A stretch of DNA of 64,000 nt from Rhizobium sp. AQ_MP (GTDB lineage Bacteria; Pseudomonadota; Alphaproteobacteria; Rhizobiales; Rhizobiaceae), in contig NZ_JACJVI010000010.1 in assembly GCF_014237835.1 (NCBI RefSeq), positions 1 through 64,000 on the forward strand. The letters are read 5' to 3'. Of this stretch, positions 45,425-55,605 are shown in pieces. Positions within the stretch are counted from its first letter, which is position 1. Each line of letters starts with the position of its first letter. The notes under the pieces were generated by a model. The model was not told the origin of the DNA and did no database searches. It was given only the letters and a program-made list of their open reading frames with translations. The position numbers and the translations under genes were made by a program.

Positions 45425-48400
45425 ATGCCCAAGCGCCAAGATATCAAGTCCATCCTCATCATCGGCGCGGGGCCGATCGTCATCGGTCAGGCATGCGAAT
45501 TCGACTATTCAGGCACCCAGGCCTGTAAGGCGCTGAAGGAAGAAGGCTACCGGGTCATCCTGGTCAATTCCAACCCGGCCACGATCATGACCGATCCGGG
45601 CCTGGCCGACGCCACTTACGTCGAGCCGATTACGCCGGAAGTCGTTGCCAAGATCATCGCCAAGGAACGCCCCGACGCGCTGCTCCCCACCATGGGCGGC
45701 CAGACGGCGCTGAACACCGCGCTCTCCCTGAAACGAATGGGCGTGCTCGACCGCTACAATGTCGAGATGATCGGCGCGAAGCCGGCTGCCATCGACATGG
45801 CCGAAGACCGCGCCCTCTTCCGCGAAGCCATGGCCCGTATCGGCCTCGAGACCCCGAAGTCGATGCTCGCCAATGCGACCGAAATCAAGGACGCCGACCG
45901 CAAGACGCATGAGGCCGCCCGCGCGGAACTGCGCGCCAAGCTCTCCGGCGACGCGCTCGACAAGGCGCTCGACGAGCTGGAAAACCAGTGGAACCTCGGC
46001 GAGACCGACCGCAAGCAGCGTTACATGGCCCACGCCATGGCGATTGCCGCCCAGGCGCTTGACCATGTCGGCCTGCCTGCCATCATCCGCCCGTCCTTTA
46101 CGCTCGGCGGCACCGGCGGCGGCATTGCCTACAACCGCTCGGAATTCTACGAAATCATCAATTCCGGCCTCGACGCTTCGCCCACCACCGAAGTCCTGAT
46201 CGAAGAATCGGTGCTCGGCTGGAAGGAGTATGAAATGGAGGTCGTCCGCGACAAGGCGGACAACTGCATCATCGTCTGCTCGATCGAAAACATCGATCCG
46301 ATGGGCGTCCATACCGGTGATAGCATCACGGTTGCCCCGGCGCTGACGCTGACGGACAAGGAATACCAGATCATGCGCAACGCCTCGATCGCGGTTCTGC
46401 GCGAGATCGGCGTTGAGACCGGCGGCTCGAACGTGCAGTTCGCCGTCAATCCGAAGGACGGACGCCTCGTCGTCATCGAGATGAACCCGCGCGTCTCGCG
46501 CTCTTCCGCTCTGGCATCGAAGGCCACCGGCTTCCCGATCGCCAAGATCGCCGCCAAGCTCGCCATCGGCTACACGCTCGACGAACTCGAAAACGACATC
46601 ACCGGCGGCGCGACGCCTGCCTCGTTCGAACCGTCGATCGACTACGTCGTCACCAAGATCCCGCGTTTTGCCTTCGAAAAGTTCCCCGGCGCCGAGCCGA
46701 CACTGACCACCGCCATGAAGTCGGTCGGCGAAGTCATGGCGATCGGCCGCACATTTGCAGAATCGCTGCAGAAGGCGCTGCGTGGTCTCGAAACCGGCCT
46801 CACCGGCCTCGACGAGATCGAGATCCCCGGCCTCGGCCAGGGCGACGACAAGAACGCGATCCGTGCGGCCATCGGCACCCCGACCCCGGACCGCCTGCGC
46901 ATGGTTGCCCAGGCCCTGCGCCTCGGCATGTCGCCGGAAGAAGTCCACGAAGGCTGCAAGATCGATCCGTGGTTCATCGCCCAGTTCAAGGCGATCATCG
47001 ACATGGAAGCCCGCATCCGCGAGCACGGTCTGCCCGCCGACGCCGCAAACCTGCGCATGCTGAAGGCCATGGGTTTCTCCGACGCACGTCTGGCCTCGCT
47101 CTCCGGCAAGCGCCCGAAGGAAGTCGCGGAACTTCGCAACGGTCTCGGCGTGCGCCCGGTCTTCAAGCGCATCGACACCTGCGCGGCCGAATTCGCCTCT
47201 CCGACGGCCTACATGTACTCGACCTATGAGACGCCCTTCGTCGGTGCGCAGCGTTCGGAAGCACAGGTCTCCGACCGCAAGAAGGTCGTGATCCTCGGTG
47301 GCGGTCCGAACCGGATCGGCCAGGGCATCGAGTTCGACTATTGCTGCTGCCATGCCGCCTTCGCGCTGAAGGATGCCGGCTATGAGGCGATCATGGTCAA
47401 CTGCAACCCGGAAACCGTCTCGACCGACTACGACACCTCCGACCGTCTCTATTTCGAGCCGCTGACGGCCGAAGACGTGATCGAAATCCTGCGCGCGGAG
47501 CAGGAAAAGGGTGAAGTCGTCGGCGTCATCGTCCAGTTCGGCGGCCAGACCCCGCTGAAGCTCGCCGAAGCGCTCGAGAAGAACGGCATCCCGATCCTCG
47601 GCACCGCCCCCGACATGATCGACCTGGCCGAAGACCGCGACCGGTTCCAGAAGCTCCTGATGAAGCTCGACCTGACGCAGCCGAACAACGGCATCGCCTA
47701 TTCGGTCGAGCAGGCCCGCCTTGTTGCCGGCGAAATCGGCTTCCCGCTGGTCGTGCGCCCGTCCTATGTCCTGGGTGGCCGCGCCATGCAGATCATCCAC
47801 AACGAGGGCATGCTGCAGAATTACCTGCTCGACACCGTGCCGGAACTCGTGCCCGAGGACATCAAGCAGCGCTACCCGAACGACAAGACCGGCCAGATCA
47901 ACACGCTGCTCGGCAAGAACCCGCTGCTTTTCGACAGCTACCTGACCAACGCCATCGAAGTCGATGTCGACGCACTCTGCGACGGCGAAAACGTCTTCGT
48001 CTCCGGCATCATGGAGCATATCGAGGAAGCCGGCATTCACTCGGGCGATAGTGCCTGCTCGCTACCGACCCGTTCGCTCTCCAAGGACATCGTCGACGAA
48101 CTGGAACGCCAGACGACGGCGCTTGCCAAGGCGCTCAATGTCGGCGGCCTGATGAACGTCCAGTATGCTATCAAGGATGACGTGATCTACGTGCTCGAAG
48201 TCAACCCGCGCGCCTCGCGCACGGTGCCCTTTGTCGCCAAGACCATCGGCGCGCCGATCGCCAAGATCGCAGCCCGCGTCATGACCGGCGAGAAGCTCGA
48301 CCAAGCGATCGCTGCCTATGGCAAGAAGCCGGACCCGCGCAACCTGAACCACATCGCCGTCAAGGAAGCCGTCTTCCCGTTTGCCCGCTTCCCCGGCGTC

Positions 48401-48907
48401 GACACGCTGCTCGGTCCGGAAATGCGCTCGACCGGCGAAGTCATCGGCCTCGACACAGACTTTGCGCTGGCCTTTGCCAAGAGCCAGCTTGGCGCTGGCG
48501 TCGAACTGCCGCGTGACGGAACGGTCTTCGTCTCCGTCCGCGACGAGGACAAGGCCCGCGTCCTGCCGGCAATCCTGATCCTCACCCAGATCGGCTTCAA
48601 GGTTCTGGCAACCGGCGGCACCCAGCGCTTCCTCGCCGAAAACGACATTCCGGCCGTGAAGATCAACAAGGTTCTGGAAGGCCGTCCGCATATCGAAGAC
48701 GCGATCCGCAACCGTCAGGTCCAGCTGGTCATCAACACGACCGACGGCAACAAGGCGATCTCGGACTCCAAATCGCTCCGCCGCGCTGCCCTGATGCAGA
48801 AGGTACCCTATTACACGACCATGGCCGGAGCGCTTGCCGCTGCCGAAGCCATCCGGGCGCTGAAGGGCGGCCAGCTGGAAGTTCGCCCGCTTCAGAGCTA
48901 CTTCTGA
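45425..48907 (+). CDS. carB: Carbamoyl-phosphate synthase, large subunit
   Basis: A 1160-residue enzyme that makes carbamoyl phosphate from bicarbonate, ammonia and two ATP. Two homologous ATP-grasp halves are seen: the first has [18 protein letters not shown] at residues 10-27 and [17 protein letters not shown] near 358, the second has [18 protein letters not shown] near 624 and [17 protein letters not shown] near 926. A C-terminal MGS-like allosteric domain (about 1020-1150: [18 protein letters not shown]) should bind UMP or ornithine-type effectors. Somewhat longer than the E. coli enzyme, through an insert near residues 160-195, usual in Alphaproteobacteria. Separate from carA. Confidence 0.98.
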   Translation: MPKRQDIKSILIIGAGPIVIGQACEFDYSGTQACKALKEEGYRVILVNSNPATIMTDPGLADATYVEPITPEVVAKIIAKERPDALLPTMGGQTALNTALSLKRMGVLDRYNVEMIGAKPAAIDMAEDRALFREAMARIGLETPKSMLANATEIKDADRKTHEAARAELRAKLSGDALDKALDELENQWNLGETDRKQRYMAHAMAIAAQALDHVGLPAIIRPSFTLGGTGGGIAYNRSEFYEIINSGLDASPTTEVLIEESVLGWKEYEMEVVRDKADNCIIVCSIENIDPMGVHTGDSITVAPALTLTDKEYQIMRNASIAVLREIGVETGGSNVQFAVNPKDGRLVVIEMNPRVSRSSALASKATGFPIAKIAAKLAIGYTLDELENDITGGATPASFEPSIDYVVTKIPRFAFEKFPGAEPTLTTAMKSVGEVMAIGRTFAESLQKALRGLETGLTGLDEIEIPGLGQGDDKNAIRAAIGTPTPDRLRMVAQALRLGMSPEEVHEGCKIDPWFIAQFKAIIDMEARIREHGLPADAANLRMLKAMGFSDARLASLSGKRPKEVAELRNGLGVRPVFKRIDTCAAEFASPTAYMYSTYETPFVGAQRSEAQVSDRKKVVILGGGPNRIGQGIEFDYCCCHAAFALKDAGYEAIMVNCNPETVSTDYDTSDRLYFEPLTAEDVIEILRAEQEKGEVVGVIVQFGGQTPLKLAEALEKNGIPILGTAPDMIDLAEDRDRFQKLLMKLDLTQPNNGIAYSVEQARLVAGEIGFPLVVRPSYVLGGRAMQIIHNEGMLQNYLLDTVPELVPEDIKQRYPNDKTGQINTLLGKNPLLFDSYLTNAIEVDVDALCDGENVFVSGIMEHIEEAGIHSGDSACSLPTRSLSKDIVDELERQTTALAKALNVGGLMNVQYAIKDDVIYVLEVNPRASRTVPFVAKTIGAPIAKIAARVMTGEKLDQAIAAYGKKPDPRNLNHIAVKEAVFPFARFPGVDTLLGPEMRSTGEVIGLDTDFALAFAKSQLGAGVELPRDGTVFVSVRDEDKARVLPAILILTQIGFKVLATGGTQRFLAENDIPAVKINKVLEGRPHIEDAIRNRQVQLVINTTDGNKAISDSKSLRRAALMQKVPYYTTMAGALAAAEAIRALKGGQLEVRPLQSYF

Positions 48908-48959
48908 GGCGGAGATAGGTAAGCCGCTTTCTGAGCAGCTTGACGAAGCATTGAAACGA

Positions 48960-48993
48960 CAAGATCGCCGCATTCGTGGATGCGGCGATCTTG
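48960..48993 (+). terminator. carB terminator
   Basis: A perfect 14-bp stem (48960-48973 with 48980-48993) with a six-base loop, followed by a short T-rich tail (CGTTTTG). It lies 52 bp after the carB stop. Confidence 0.85.
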
Positions 48994-49076
48994 CGTTTTG
49001 CGCGGAGTTTTTTGTGACTTAGGCAAAGATCGCCTATCCTGGCGGCTTCTATCAATCGCAGCGCACGGATGCCGAG

Positions 49077-49271
49077 ATGAAGCCCAGACTGGAATATGAT
49101 GCAGCTGCCAATGCTGCCTATATTCGTTTTTCCACGGAGCCGGTCCTGGAGAGCAAAGAGGTCTCTGAAGGCATCGTGTTTGATTATGACCGCGATGGTC
49201 GAATCGTTGGTCTTGAAGTGCTCAATGCACGCACCAATCTGCCAGCGGCGGCACTCGATGATGCTGCCTGA
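49077..49271 (+). CDS. DUF2283 small protein
   Basis: A 64-residue protein matching DUF2283 (PF10049): LEYDAAANAAYIRFSTEPV followed by EGIVFDYDRDGRIVGLEVLNA. Small, soluble, probably a beta-sheet fold; function unknown, sometimes found beside toxin-antitoxin type genes, none of which is adjacent here. Single gene between the carB terminator and a small membrane protein gene. Confidence 0.8.
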   Translation: MKPRLEYDAAANAAYIRFSTEPVLESKEVSEGIVFDYDRDGRIVGLEVLNARTNLPAAALDDAA

Positions 49272-49395
49272 GCGAATGACAACGCCCGGGTAATCTCTTC
49301 TTCAAGGACAAAGTCAGCGCTGGAAAAGCTTGGCCGCTGCCTATCTATCATCCGGTCGATGCTAGTGGTCAGGCACCGGAGGCAGGCTTCCCGTC

Positions 49396-49581
49396 ATGTT
49401 TCTCGATCTCAAGAACTACACGCCACCGCCAGAGCCGCCGGCGAACCGGGGGCCAGAGCAGTTGACGCCGCGCCAGCAAAAGGCGCTGGCCTGGATCGTC
49501 GGTTTGAACATCATCCTGCTTCTGATCGCCCCGATCGGTGGAGCCACGATCATATCCGGGCTCATTGAGCTCTTCGGGTGA
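49396..49581 (+). CDS. Small single-span membrane protein, 61 aa
   Basis: A Pro-rich N-terminus (YTPPPEPPANRGP) and the short basic segment TPRQQKALAWIV lead into one hydrophobic helix (about residues 31-58). No family recognised. The stop is two bases before the stop of the convergent DMT exporter. Coding potential is supported by the GC-rich third positions and the clean membrane helix. Confidence 0.55.
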   Translation: MFLDLKNYTPPPEPPANRGPEQLTPRQQKALAWIVGLNIILLLIAPIGGATIISGLIELFG

Positions 49582-49583
49582 AT

Positions 49584-50447
49584 TCAAACCTGGCGCTTCT
49601 GCTTGGCGAGAATAGCAAACGCTATACCGCCGATGACGCAGGTCGCCGCGACCACAAAATGCAGGGTCAGCCTCTCATTGAGGAAGAGGATGGCACCCAG
49701 TGCCGCAATCACCGGGACGGAGAGCTGAATGAGGGCTGCCTGGAAGGTGCTAAGCCCGCGCAGGGCTCTATACCAGACGGAATATCCAAGGCCGGAAGCC
49801 ACGATACCTGAGCCTAGCGCCAGGAGAACGCCAGCAAACGTCGCCGACTCGTAAAGGAGCGCGAAAATCGCCAGCGGCAGGCAGAAGACGGAAGCCCGGA
49901 CAAAATTGCCTGCCGTCTCGCCGATCGGGTCCCGCGACCCTCGACCGCGCAGCGTATAAGCGGCCCAGGCGGCGCCCGATCCGATCATCAGCAGGCTGCC
50001 GACGAGATCCGGTCGTCCCACGCCGGGCAGGATGAGATAGACGAAGGCGCCAAAAGCGATCGCAAAACCGATCACCTCCCGCAGGCTCGGCCGATCACCT
50101 TTGAGAAGTCCGAAGGCCAGCATACTCGCCTGGACCGAAGAAAAGAGGATCAGCGCTCCCGTGGCCGCGCCAAGCGAAAGATAGGCCGCCGAGAACGCGA
50201 TCGCATAGACAAACAGCGCCGCAGCGGCCCACCAATCGCCCGGCAGCCGTTTGGCGGCTGATGCAGACTGAAGCTGCCCACGCCGCATCAGGGCATAGAG
50301 GACCAGCGCGCCGGATACGATCCGCACTGCGGTATAGCCCGCAGCCTCGATCGATACCGCACCCAGCGCTTCACGTGCCAGAAGCGAATTGGCGGCAAAG
50401 GCCAGCATGGCGACGCCAGTGAGTACAAATGTCGAATGCAACCTCAA
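49584..50447 (-). CDS. DMT-superfamily (EamA) transporter
   Basis: A 287-residue inner-membrane protein with ten predicted helices in two EamA repeats, the usual size. Start TTG 50447 is chosen: GGGAGG lies about 5 bp upstream and the reading continues MRLHSTFVLTGVAMLAFAANS; longer extensions run into the divergent SRPBCC gene. EamA proteins export amino acids, nucleobases or drugs; the substrate is unknown. Confidence 0.85.
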   Translation of the reverse strand: MRLHSTFVLTGVAMLAFAANSLLAREALGAVSIEAAGYTAVRIVSGALVLYALMRRGQLQSASAAKRLPGDWWAAAALFVYAIAFSAAYLSLGAATGALILFSSVQASMLAFGLLKGDRPSLREVIGFAIAFGAFVYLILPGVGRPDLVGSLLMIGSGAAWAAYTLRGRGSRDPIGETAGNFVRASVFCLPLAIFALLYESATFAGVLLALGSGIVASGLGYSVWYRALRGLSTFQAALIQLSVPVIAALGAILFLNERLTLHFVVAATCVIGGIAFAILAKQKRQV

Positions 50448-50553
50448 AAAACCTCCCGGACGGCGCCGTGTCGCAAGACTATCCGGCGGGGTCTGACGCG
50501 TGTTAAACGCGAAGCCTCTTGGCTTGGCAAGCCGCGAAACTCCGGAGGTTTCC

Positions 50554-50982
50554 ATGGAAAAGCTGCACATCGTGACCGAACGCGTCTTCAACGCACCGGC
50601 AGAAACACTCTTCGCCGCCTTTGCCAATCCGGCGACCCTTGCCCGCTGGTGGGGACCGCAGGGCTTCACCAACGACATCACCCATTTCAATTTTCAGCCA
50701 GGCGGCGACTGGCTCGTGACCATGACAAATTCCGACGGCGCCGATTTCTTCAATCGCTGGACCTTTCAGGCGATCGAACCGCCGTCCCGCATCCTCGCCC
50801 TGCACCACGAGCCGATGCATATGTTCACGCTAGAGGTGACGCTGGCTACGCAGCGCGAAGGAACCCGCATGACCTGGCACATGCAGTTTGACGACACGCC
50901 GGAAAACCGTGAGATCGAGCGCTTCATCGCGCTGGCCAACGAGCAGAACTTCGATCGACTCGCGGCGGAACTGGGCGTCTAA
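50554..50982 (+). CDS. SRPBCC / AHSA1-like domain protein
   Basis: A 142-residue START-like protein of the AHSA1 (PF08327) group. It has the typical VTERVFNAPAETLFAAFANP start, ARWWGPQGFTN near residue 30 and the long C-terminal helix. The fold binds small hydrophobic ligands; no ligand is known. GGAGGTTT precedes ATG 50554. It is divergent from the EamA gene, with about 106 bp between them. ArsR-type partners, common beside this family, are absent here. Confidence 0.85.
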   Translation: MEKLHIVTERVFNAPAETLFAAFANPATLARWWGPQGFTNDITHFNFQPGGDWLVTMTNSDGADFFNRWTFQAIEPPSRILALHHEPMHMFTLEVTLATQREGTRMTWHMQFDDTPENREIERFIALANEQNFDRLAAELGV

Positions 50983-51082
50983 TCGTCAATCAACGGGACT
51001 GAAATGTTCCATCAATATTTGACATTTGTCGAAAGCCCGGGGCTACGGCACTCTGCGGCGGTTTGATTTGAGAGATTTCCAG

Positions 51083-52627
51083 ATGTCCGTGACTGTTGAG
51101 GCCGTTTCCGGCAAGGCCACCCGCCGCGAGTGGATCGGTCTTCTGATCCTGTCGATTGCCTGTCTGATCTATTCCATGGACCTTTCGGTCCTGTTTCTGG
51201 CCATGCCGGCGATCGTCGCGGATCTTGATCCGTCGGCCACCCAGCTTCTGTGGATCAACGACATCTATGGCTTCATGGTCGCAGGCTTCCTGGTCACCAT
51301 GGGAACGCTGGGCGACCGGATCGGCCGTCGCAAGGTACTCCTGATCGGCGCGTTCTTCTTCGGTGCGGCTTCCGTCTTTGCCGCCTTTGCCAACACCGCC
51401 TCGATGCTGATCGTCGCCCGAGCCCTGCTCGGCATTGCAGGTGCCACGATCGCGCCTTCGACGCTCTCGCTCGTCGTCAACCTCTTCCGTGACGAAAGCG
51501 AACGCAACCGCGCAATCAGCATCTGGGGCACCGCCTTTGCGCTGGGCGGCCTGATCGGCCCACTCATCGGCGGGCTGTTGCTGCAATACTTCCATTGGGG
51601 ATCGGTCTTCCTGATCAATGTCCCGATCATGGCAGGCCTTCTTGCCAGCGCGCCTTTCCTGCTCCCCGAATACAAGGATGAAAACGCCGGCCGCCTCGAT
51701 CTCCTGAGCGTCGCGCTGTCCCTGCTCACCGTGCTGCCGATTGTCTACGGCTTCAAGAAAATGGCCGCCGAAGGCTTCGAATTGATGCAGCTTGTACCGA
51801 TCCTCTTCGGCCTTGCCGTGGGCACCGTCTTCGTCCGGCGCCAGAAGGTGCTCGAACACCCGATGATCGATCTCGCCCTGTTCAGGATCCCGGCCTTCAC
51901 CGCCTCACTGATGGTCAACCTGGCCGGCGTTTTCTTCATCTTCGGCCTTTTCCTGTTCCAGAACCTCTTCCTGCAGCTGGTGATCGGCCTGACGCCGCTG
52001 AAGGCCGCCCTCTGGTCCATCCCCTCCTCGCTCGTCTTCACCGTCATGTCCTTCCAGGCCTGGCGCGTGACGAACCGTCTCGGCCCTGTCCGCACCGTGC
52101 TGCTGGGACTGGTCGTCAACGCACTCGGCACCGGCCTGATGGCGATTGCCGCCTGGAACGAGAGCCTGATCGGCGTGCTTGGCGCCAGCATGGTCATGGG
52201 CCTCGGCTTCGTGCCGGTGATCCTGACGACCACAGGCCTCATCGTCGGCACGGCGCCGCCGGAACGCGCGGGCTCGGCGTCCGCCATCTCCGAAACCAGC
52301 GCCGAGTTCGGCGGTGCGCTTGGCGTCGCGGTCCTCGGCAGCCTTGGCACGCTCTTCTACCGGTTCGGCATGCAGGATGCCGACCTGACCGGCCTTTCCG
52401 CCACCGACCAGACGTCCGTCACCTCGGCACTCGGAACCGCCCTCGAAGTCGCGCGCAACACTGGCAATGAAGCTGCGCCATGGATCGAGGTGGCCAAGGC
52501 CAGCTACGCCTCTGGCTTTGCCCTCTGCTGTGCACTGGCCACCGTGACCCTGCTCCTGCTCGCCGCCGTTGCCGCGCGGGTCTACGAGCGGACGGATCTG
52601 GACGAAAGCCGCATCGGCGGCCATTGA
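51083..52627 (+). CDS. MFS transporter, DHA2 (14-TMS) drug exporter type
   Basis: A 514-residue major facilitator with 14 predicted helices. The motif A loop GDRIGRRKVLLIG is near residue 77, and the start SIACLIYSMDLSVLFLAMPAI is typical of QacA/SmvA-type proton-driven exporters of quaternary ammonium compounds and dyes. Start ATG 51083 gives the usual length. Single gene, convergent with udgX. Confidence 0.87.
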   Translation: MSVTVEAVSGKATRREWIGLLILSIACLIYSMDLSVLFLAMPAIVADLDPSATQLLWINDIYGFMVAGFLVTMGTLGDRIGRRKVLLIGAFFFGAASVFAAFANTASMLIVARALLGIAGATIAPSTLSLVVNLFRDESERNRAISIWGTAFALGGLIGPLIGGLLLQYFHWGSVFLINVPIMAGLLASAPFLLPEYKDENAGRLDLLSVALSLLTVLPIVYGFKKMAAEGFELMQLVPILFGLAVGTVFVRRQKVLEHPMIDLALFRIPAFTASLMVNLAGVFFIFGLFLFQNLFLQLVIGLTPLKAALWSIPSSLVFTVMSFQAWRVTNRLGPVRTVLLGLVVNALGTGLMAIAAWNESLIGVLGASMVMGLGFVPVILTTTGLIVGTAPPERAGSASAISETSAEFGGALGVAVLGSLGTLFYRFGMQDADLTGLSATDQTSVTSALGTALEVARNTGNEAAPWIEVAKASYASGFALCCALATVTLLLLAAVAARVYERTDLDESRIGGH

Positions 52628-52648
52628 CTGTCAGGAATGGAAAGCGGA

Positions 52649-54109
52649 TCAGCGCAAGTGCAGCGTGTCGAACAACCGCTTTGCGTCCCCGAGGTCTGAC
52701 CGGAACGCCGCCAGGCTGCGCGCCTTCAGATCCGGGTCCGGCATCCTGAGGATCGCCGAGGGATGCGTCGTGACGAGCAGCATGCGGTTGTCCTGCATGG
52801 GGATCGGCATGCCGCGCACCTCGGCGATCGGTCGGCTCTCACCGGTGAGCGACAGATAGGCGGTCGCCCCGAGCGCAACGACGATCCGCGGCTGGACGAC
52901 CTCGATTTCCTTTGAAACCCACCAGCGGCAACGGGCGACCTCACCGGCGTCCGGACGCATATGGATGCGCCGCTTGCCGCGCCGCTCATATTTGAAATGC
53001 TTGACCGCATTGGTGACATAGACCTGCGACCGGTCGATTCCAGCAGCCTCAACAGCCTCGTCGAACACCTGCCCCGCCGGACCGATAAACGGCCGTCCCG
53101 CAAGATCCTCGGTATCACCGGGCTGCTCGCCGACGAACATGATCTCGGCATCATCAGGTCCCTCGCCGAACACCGTCTGCGTCGCATGGCAATGCAGCGG
53201 ACAGCGTGTGCAACTGGCGGCCTCCTGTCGAAGCCGTACAAGCGGCGGCAAGTCGGTCGACGAGCCTTCCTCCTCCCGCCCGCGCCACTGCGCCTGTAGC
53301 CGCTCGTGAAACGCCGGCGGCTGGCTTGCCTCGCGCGCGGCCATCTCCTGCACCCGTCGCTCGGCACCGGCAATCAGGTCCGGAATGAGCGAGGCCTCCG
53401 GCATGTTCTTCCAATACTTCTTCGGCATTTCCGACTGCATCGCCCGGATCTTCACGCGCGCCGGGTTGAAGATATTGGCAAAATAGGTCCGCCACAGCTC
53501 GTCGGTCTCGTCTTCCGCTTCCGGCCTGGCCGCGGGCTCGCGGGAGGTCTTCAACTCCTGCCCATTCCAGGCGGCCGAGCCCTTTGGCGTCGCGATCAGC
53601 CAGTCCATGTCGGTGAAGCGCCGCTGGAAGAAGCCGGCGGTGCGCGCGACGATGAAATGCTCGGGCTCGAACCAGGCCACGAAACGCCGCCGTTTTGTCT
53701 GCATGGCCGCGACTTCGCGAAACCGTACAAAGGCCTTCATCTTGTGGCTATCGCGGCGCACATTCTTGATCAGGCGAACGAGGTCGGCGACATCGGGATC
53801 CGATCGCACCTGCAGAAGGCTGCGCTCCGTCTGCAGCCGCCAGAGAATACGGTAGAGCAGCGAAAAACGGTCCGGCTCGGAATGACAGATCGCCGCCTCA
53901 GCTGCCTCGATGAATGCCTTGGACACGGCGATCTCCAGGGCCCGCTCACGAGGCACCGGCGCCCCGGCGTCCGACCCGAAGAGATCGCCCGCCGCGCCCG
54001 AGAGCTGCCAGCGCACCTGCTCCGGTACGACCCCATCCCCCAGAAGCGCCCGCGCGGCATCGCGCCACTCGTCGAACGCTCCTCGCCCTTCCAGCGTGAC
54101 GGTCCGCAT
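52649..54109 (-). CDS. udgX: UdgX-family uracil-DNA binding protein fused to a DUF4130 domain
   Basis: A 486-residue fusion. The N-terminal half (about residues 1-270) is the DUF4130 (TIGR03915-type) domain. The C-terminal half (about 285-486) is a UdgX-type Fe-S uracil-DNA glycosylase with Cys300 and Cys303 as cluster ligands, GEQPGDTEDLAGRPFIGPAG near 327-346 and the diagnostic KRRIH loop at 379-383. In UdgX the loop histidine (His383 here) forms a covalent bond to the DNA after uracil excision. It overlaps the upstream radical-SAM gene by one base (TGATG), so the two act together. Confidence 0.92.
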   Translation of the reverse strand: MRTVTLEGRGAFDEWRDAARALLGDGVVPEQVRWQLSGAAGDLFGSDAGAPVPRERALEIAVSKAFIEAAEAAICHSEPDRFSLLYRILWRLQTERSLLQVRSDPDVADLVRLIKNVRRDSHKMKAFVRFREVAAMQTKRRRFVAWFEPEHFIVARTAGFFQRRFTDMDWLIATPKGSAAWNGQELKTSREPAARPEAEDETDELWRTYFANIFNPARVKIRAMQSEMPKKYWKNMPEASLIPDLIAGAERRVQEMAAREASQPPAFHERLQAQWRGREEEGSSTDLPPLVRLRQEAASCTRCPLHCHATQTVFGEGPDDAEIMFVGEQPGDTEDLAGRPFIGPAGQVFDEAVEAAGIDRSQVYVTNAVKHFKYERRGKRRIHMRPDAGEVARCRWWVSKEIEVVQPRIVVALGATAYLSLTGESRPIAEVRGMPIPMQDNRMLLVTTHPSAILRMPDPDLKARSLAAFRSDLGDAKRLFDTLHLR

Positions 54110-55338
54110 CAGAACAAGGACAGCTGCTCGGCCGGCGGCGCAAACACCGCCCGCAGATCCGACCGGTCCAGGCTGCGGTTGGGCGACCAGCCCTCGGCAA
54201 CGATAAAGGGCCGCACCTTCTTGAGCGACACGCCGATGCGGGTCAGATCCTCCAGCCGCACACGGCGATGACGGCGAGCCGAGAGAAGCCCGTTGACGGT
54301 CTTGGTTCCAAAGCCCGGCACGCGCAGCAAGGTCTCGCGATCCGCCTTGTTGATATCGACGGGAAAGCGGTCGCGATTGGCAAGTGCCCAGGCAAGCTTC
54401 GGATCAAGTTCAAGATCGAGCATGCCGTCCTGCCCGATCGAGGCGATTTCTTCCACCGAGAAGCCATAGAAGCGGTAGAGCCAGTCGGCCTGATAGAGGC
54501 GGTGCTCGCGCATCAGCGGCGGCTTGATCAGCGGCAGATTGCGCGAACTGTCCGGGATCGGGCTGAAAGCCGAGTAGTAGACGCGCTTCAGCCCATAGCT
54601 GCTGTAGAGCCGCGCGCTGGAACCCAGGATCGTCGCGTCGTCAGCGCCATCGGCGCCGACGATCATCTGGGTGCTCTGCCCGCCGGGGACGAACTTCTTG
54701 CGCCGGCCGGTCAGCGTCGGCTCGCGGGCCTCGTCGATCTTGAGCCTTAGATCAGCCATCGAGCGGCGAATGTTGACCGGCCGTTTCTCCGGCGCATAAC
54801 GCTCCAGCCCGTGGTCGGTCGGCAGCTCGATATTGATGGACAGGCGGTCGGCATAAAGCCCCGCCTCCTCCACCAGATGCGCGGACGCCTCGGGGATCGT
54901 CTTCAGATGAATATAGCCGCGAAAATCATGCTTGGTCCTGAGATCACGGGCGATCTTGACCATCTCGGCCATCGTATCATCCGAGGACTTGATGATCCCG
55001 GACGAGAGGAACAGGCCCTCGATATAATTGCGTCGGTAGAATTCGATCGTCAGCCACACCACCTCGTCCGGCGTGAACCGGGCCCGCTCGACATTGCTGG
55101 AGGAGCGGTTGATGCAATAGGCACAGTCATAGATGCAGAAATTGGTAAGCAGGATCTTCAGAAGCGAGATGCAGCGACCATCCGGCGCATAGGCATGACA
55201 GATGCCCGATCCCTCTGTCGAGCCAAGGCCACCGGAGGCCGACGAGTCCCGCTTGGTCGTACCGCTGGATGCACAGGACGCATCATATTTGGCAGCATCC
55301 GAGAGAATGGCGAGGCGTTCTTTGAGCGACTTCTTCAT
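54109..55338 (-). CDS. Putative DNA modification/repair radical SAM protein
   Basis: A 409-residue radical SAM enzyme (TIGR03916 type). The [4Fe-4S] cluster motif CxxxCxxC is Cys68, Cys72 and Cys75 (FCIYDCAYC). The C-terminus has helix-hairpin-helix DNA-binding motifs (about residues 335-380, LLRVPGFGTKTVNGLLSARRH). Adenosyl-radical chemistry on DNA, perhaps repair of a base lesion, is inferred. It is first in a two-gene unit with udgX. Confidence 0.9.
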   Translation of the reverse strand: MKKSLKERLAILSDAAKYDASCASSGTTKRDSSASGGLGSTEGSGICHAYAPDGRCISLLKILLTNFCIYDCAYCINRSSSNVERARFTPDEVVWLTIEFYRRNYIEGLFLSSGIIKSSDDTMAEMVKIARDLRTKHDFRGYIHLKTIPEASAHLVEEAGLYADRLSINIELPTDHGLERYAPEKRPVNIRRSMADLRLKIDEAREPTLTGRRKKFVPGGQSTQMIVGADGADDATILGSSARLYSSYGLKRVYYSAFSPIPDSSRNLPLIKPPLMREHRLYQADWLYRFYGFSVEEIASIGQDGMLDLELDPKLAWALANRDRFPVDINKADRETLLRVPGFGTKTVNGLLSARRHRRVRLEDLTRIGVSLKKVRPFIVAEGWSPNRSLDRSDLRAVFAPPAEQLSLF

Positions 55339-55500
55339 GAGAATGTTCTCTAAACGTTCTCATGACGATCGTCAAGGAAATCGACTGCGGCATTCCGTCC
55401 ATCAGGTCCGCGCTTCATTGTTTTTACTGGAATTTTTCCCGCTGAAACGCAGCCTGGGGAGTGGCTGACGAAAACTCTGGAAATTTCGCCGACCATTCTG

Positions 55501-55566
55501 CTATAGTCCTCATCAGCTTGATTTGTGACTGGTTCCGCAGCTTTGCTTCGGAACCTGTTTTCTTTT
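55501..55566 (+). promoter_or_regulatory. greA promoter -10 and terminator-like leader hairpin
   Basis: A good -10 (CTATAG/TATAGT, 55501-55507) puts transcription near 55513. GGTTCCG and CGGAACC (55531-55537, 55549-55555; inner AG/CT pairs) then form a stem followed by TGTTTTCTTTT (55556-55566), a typical intrinsic terminator. The greA start is 40 bp further on. Partial termination would yield a short leader RNA, as with E. coli GraL. Confidence 0.55.
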
Positions 55567-55605
55567 GTGCCCGCGCTCGCGGCCATGAAGACGAAGGAAG
55601 AGGAA

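Noticed and set aside
45509..48040. An 843-codon open frame opposite carB
   Set aside because: Antisense shadow created by strong third-position GC bias in carB; no family resemblance.
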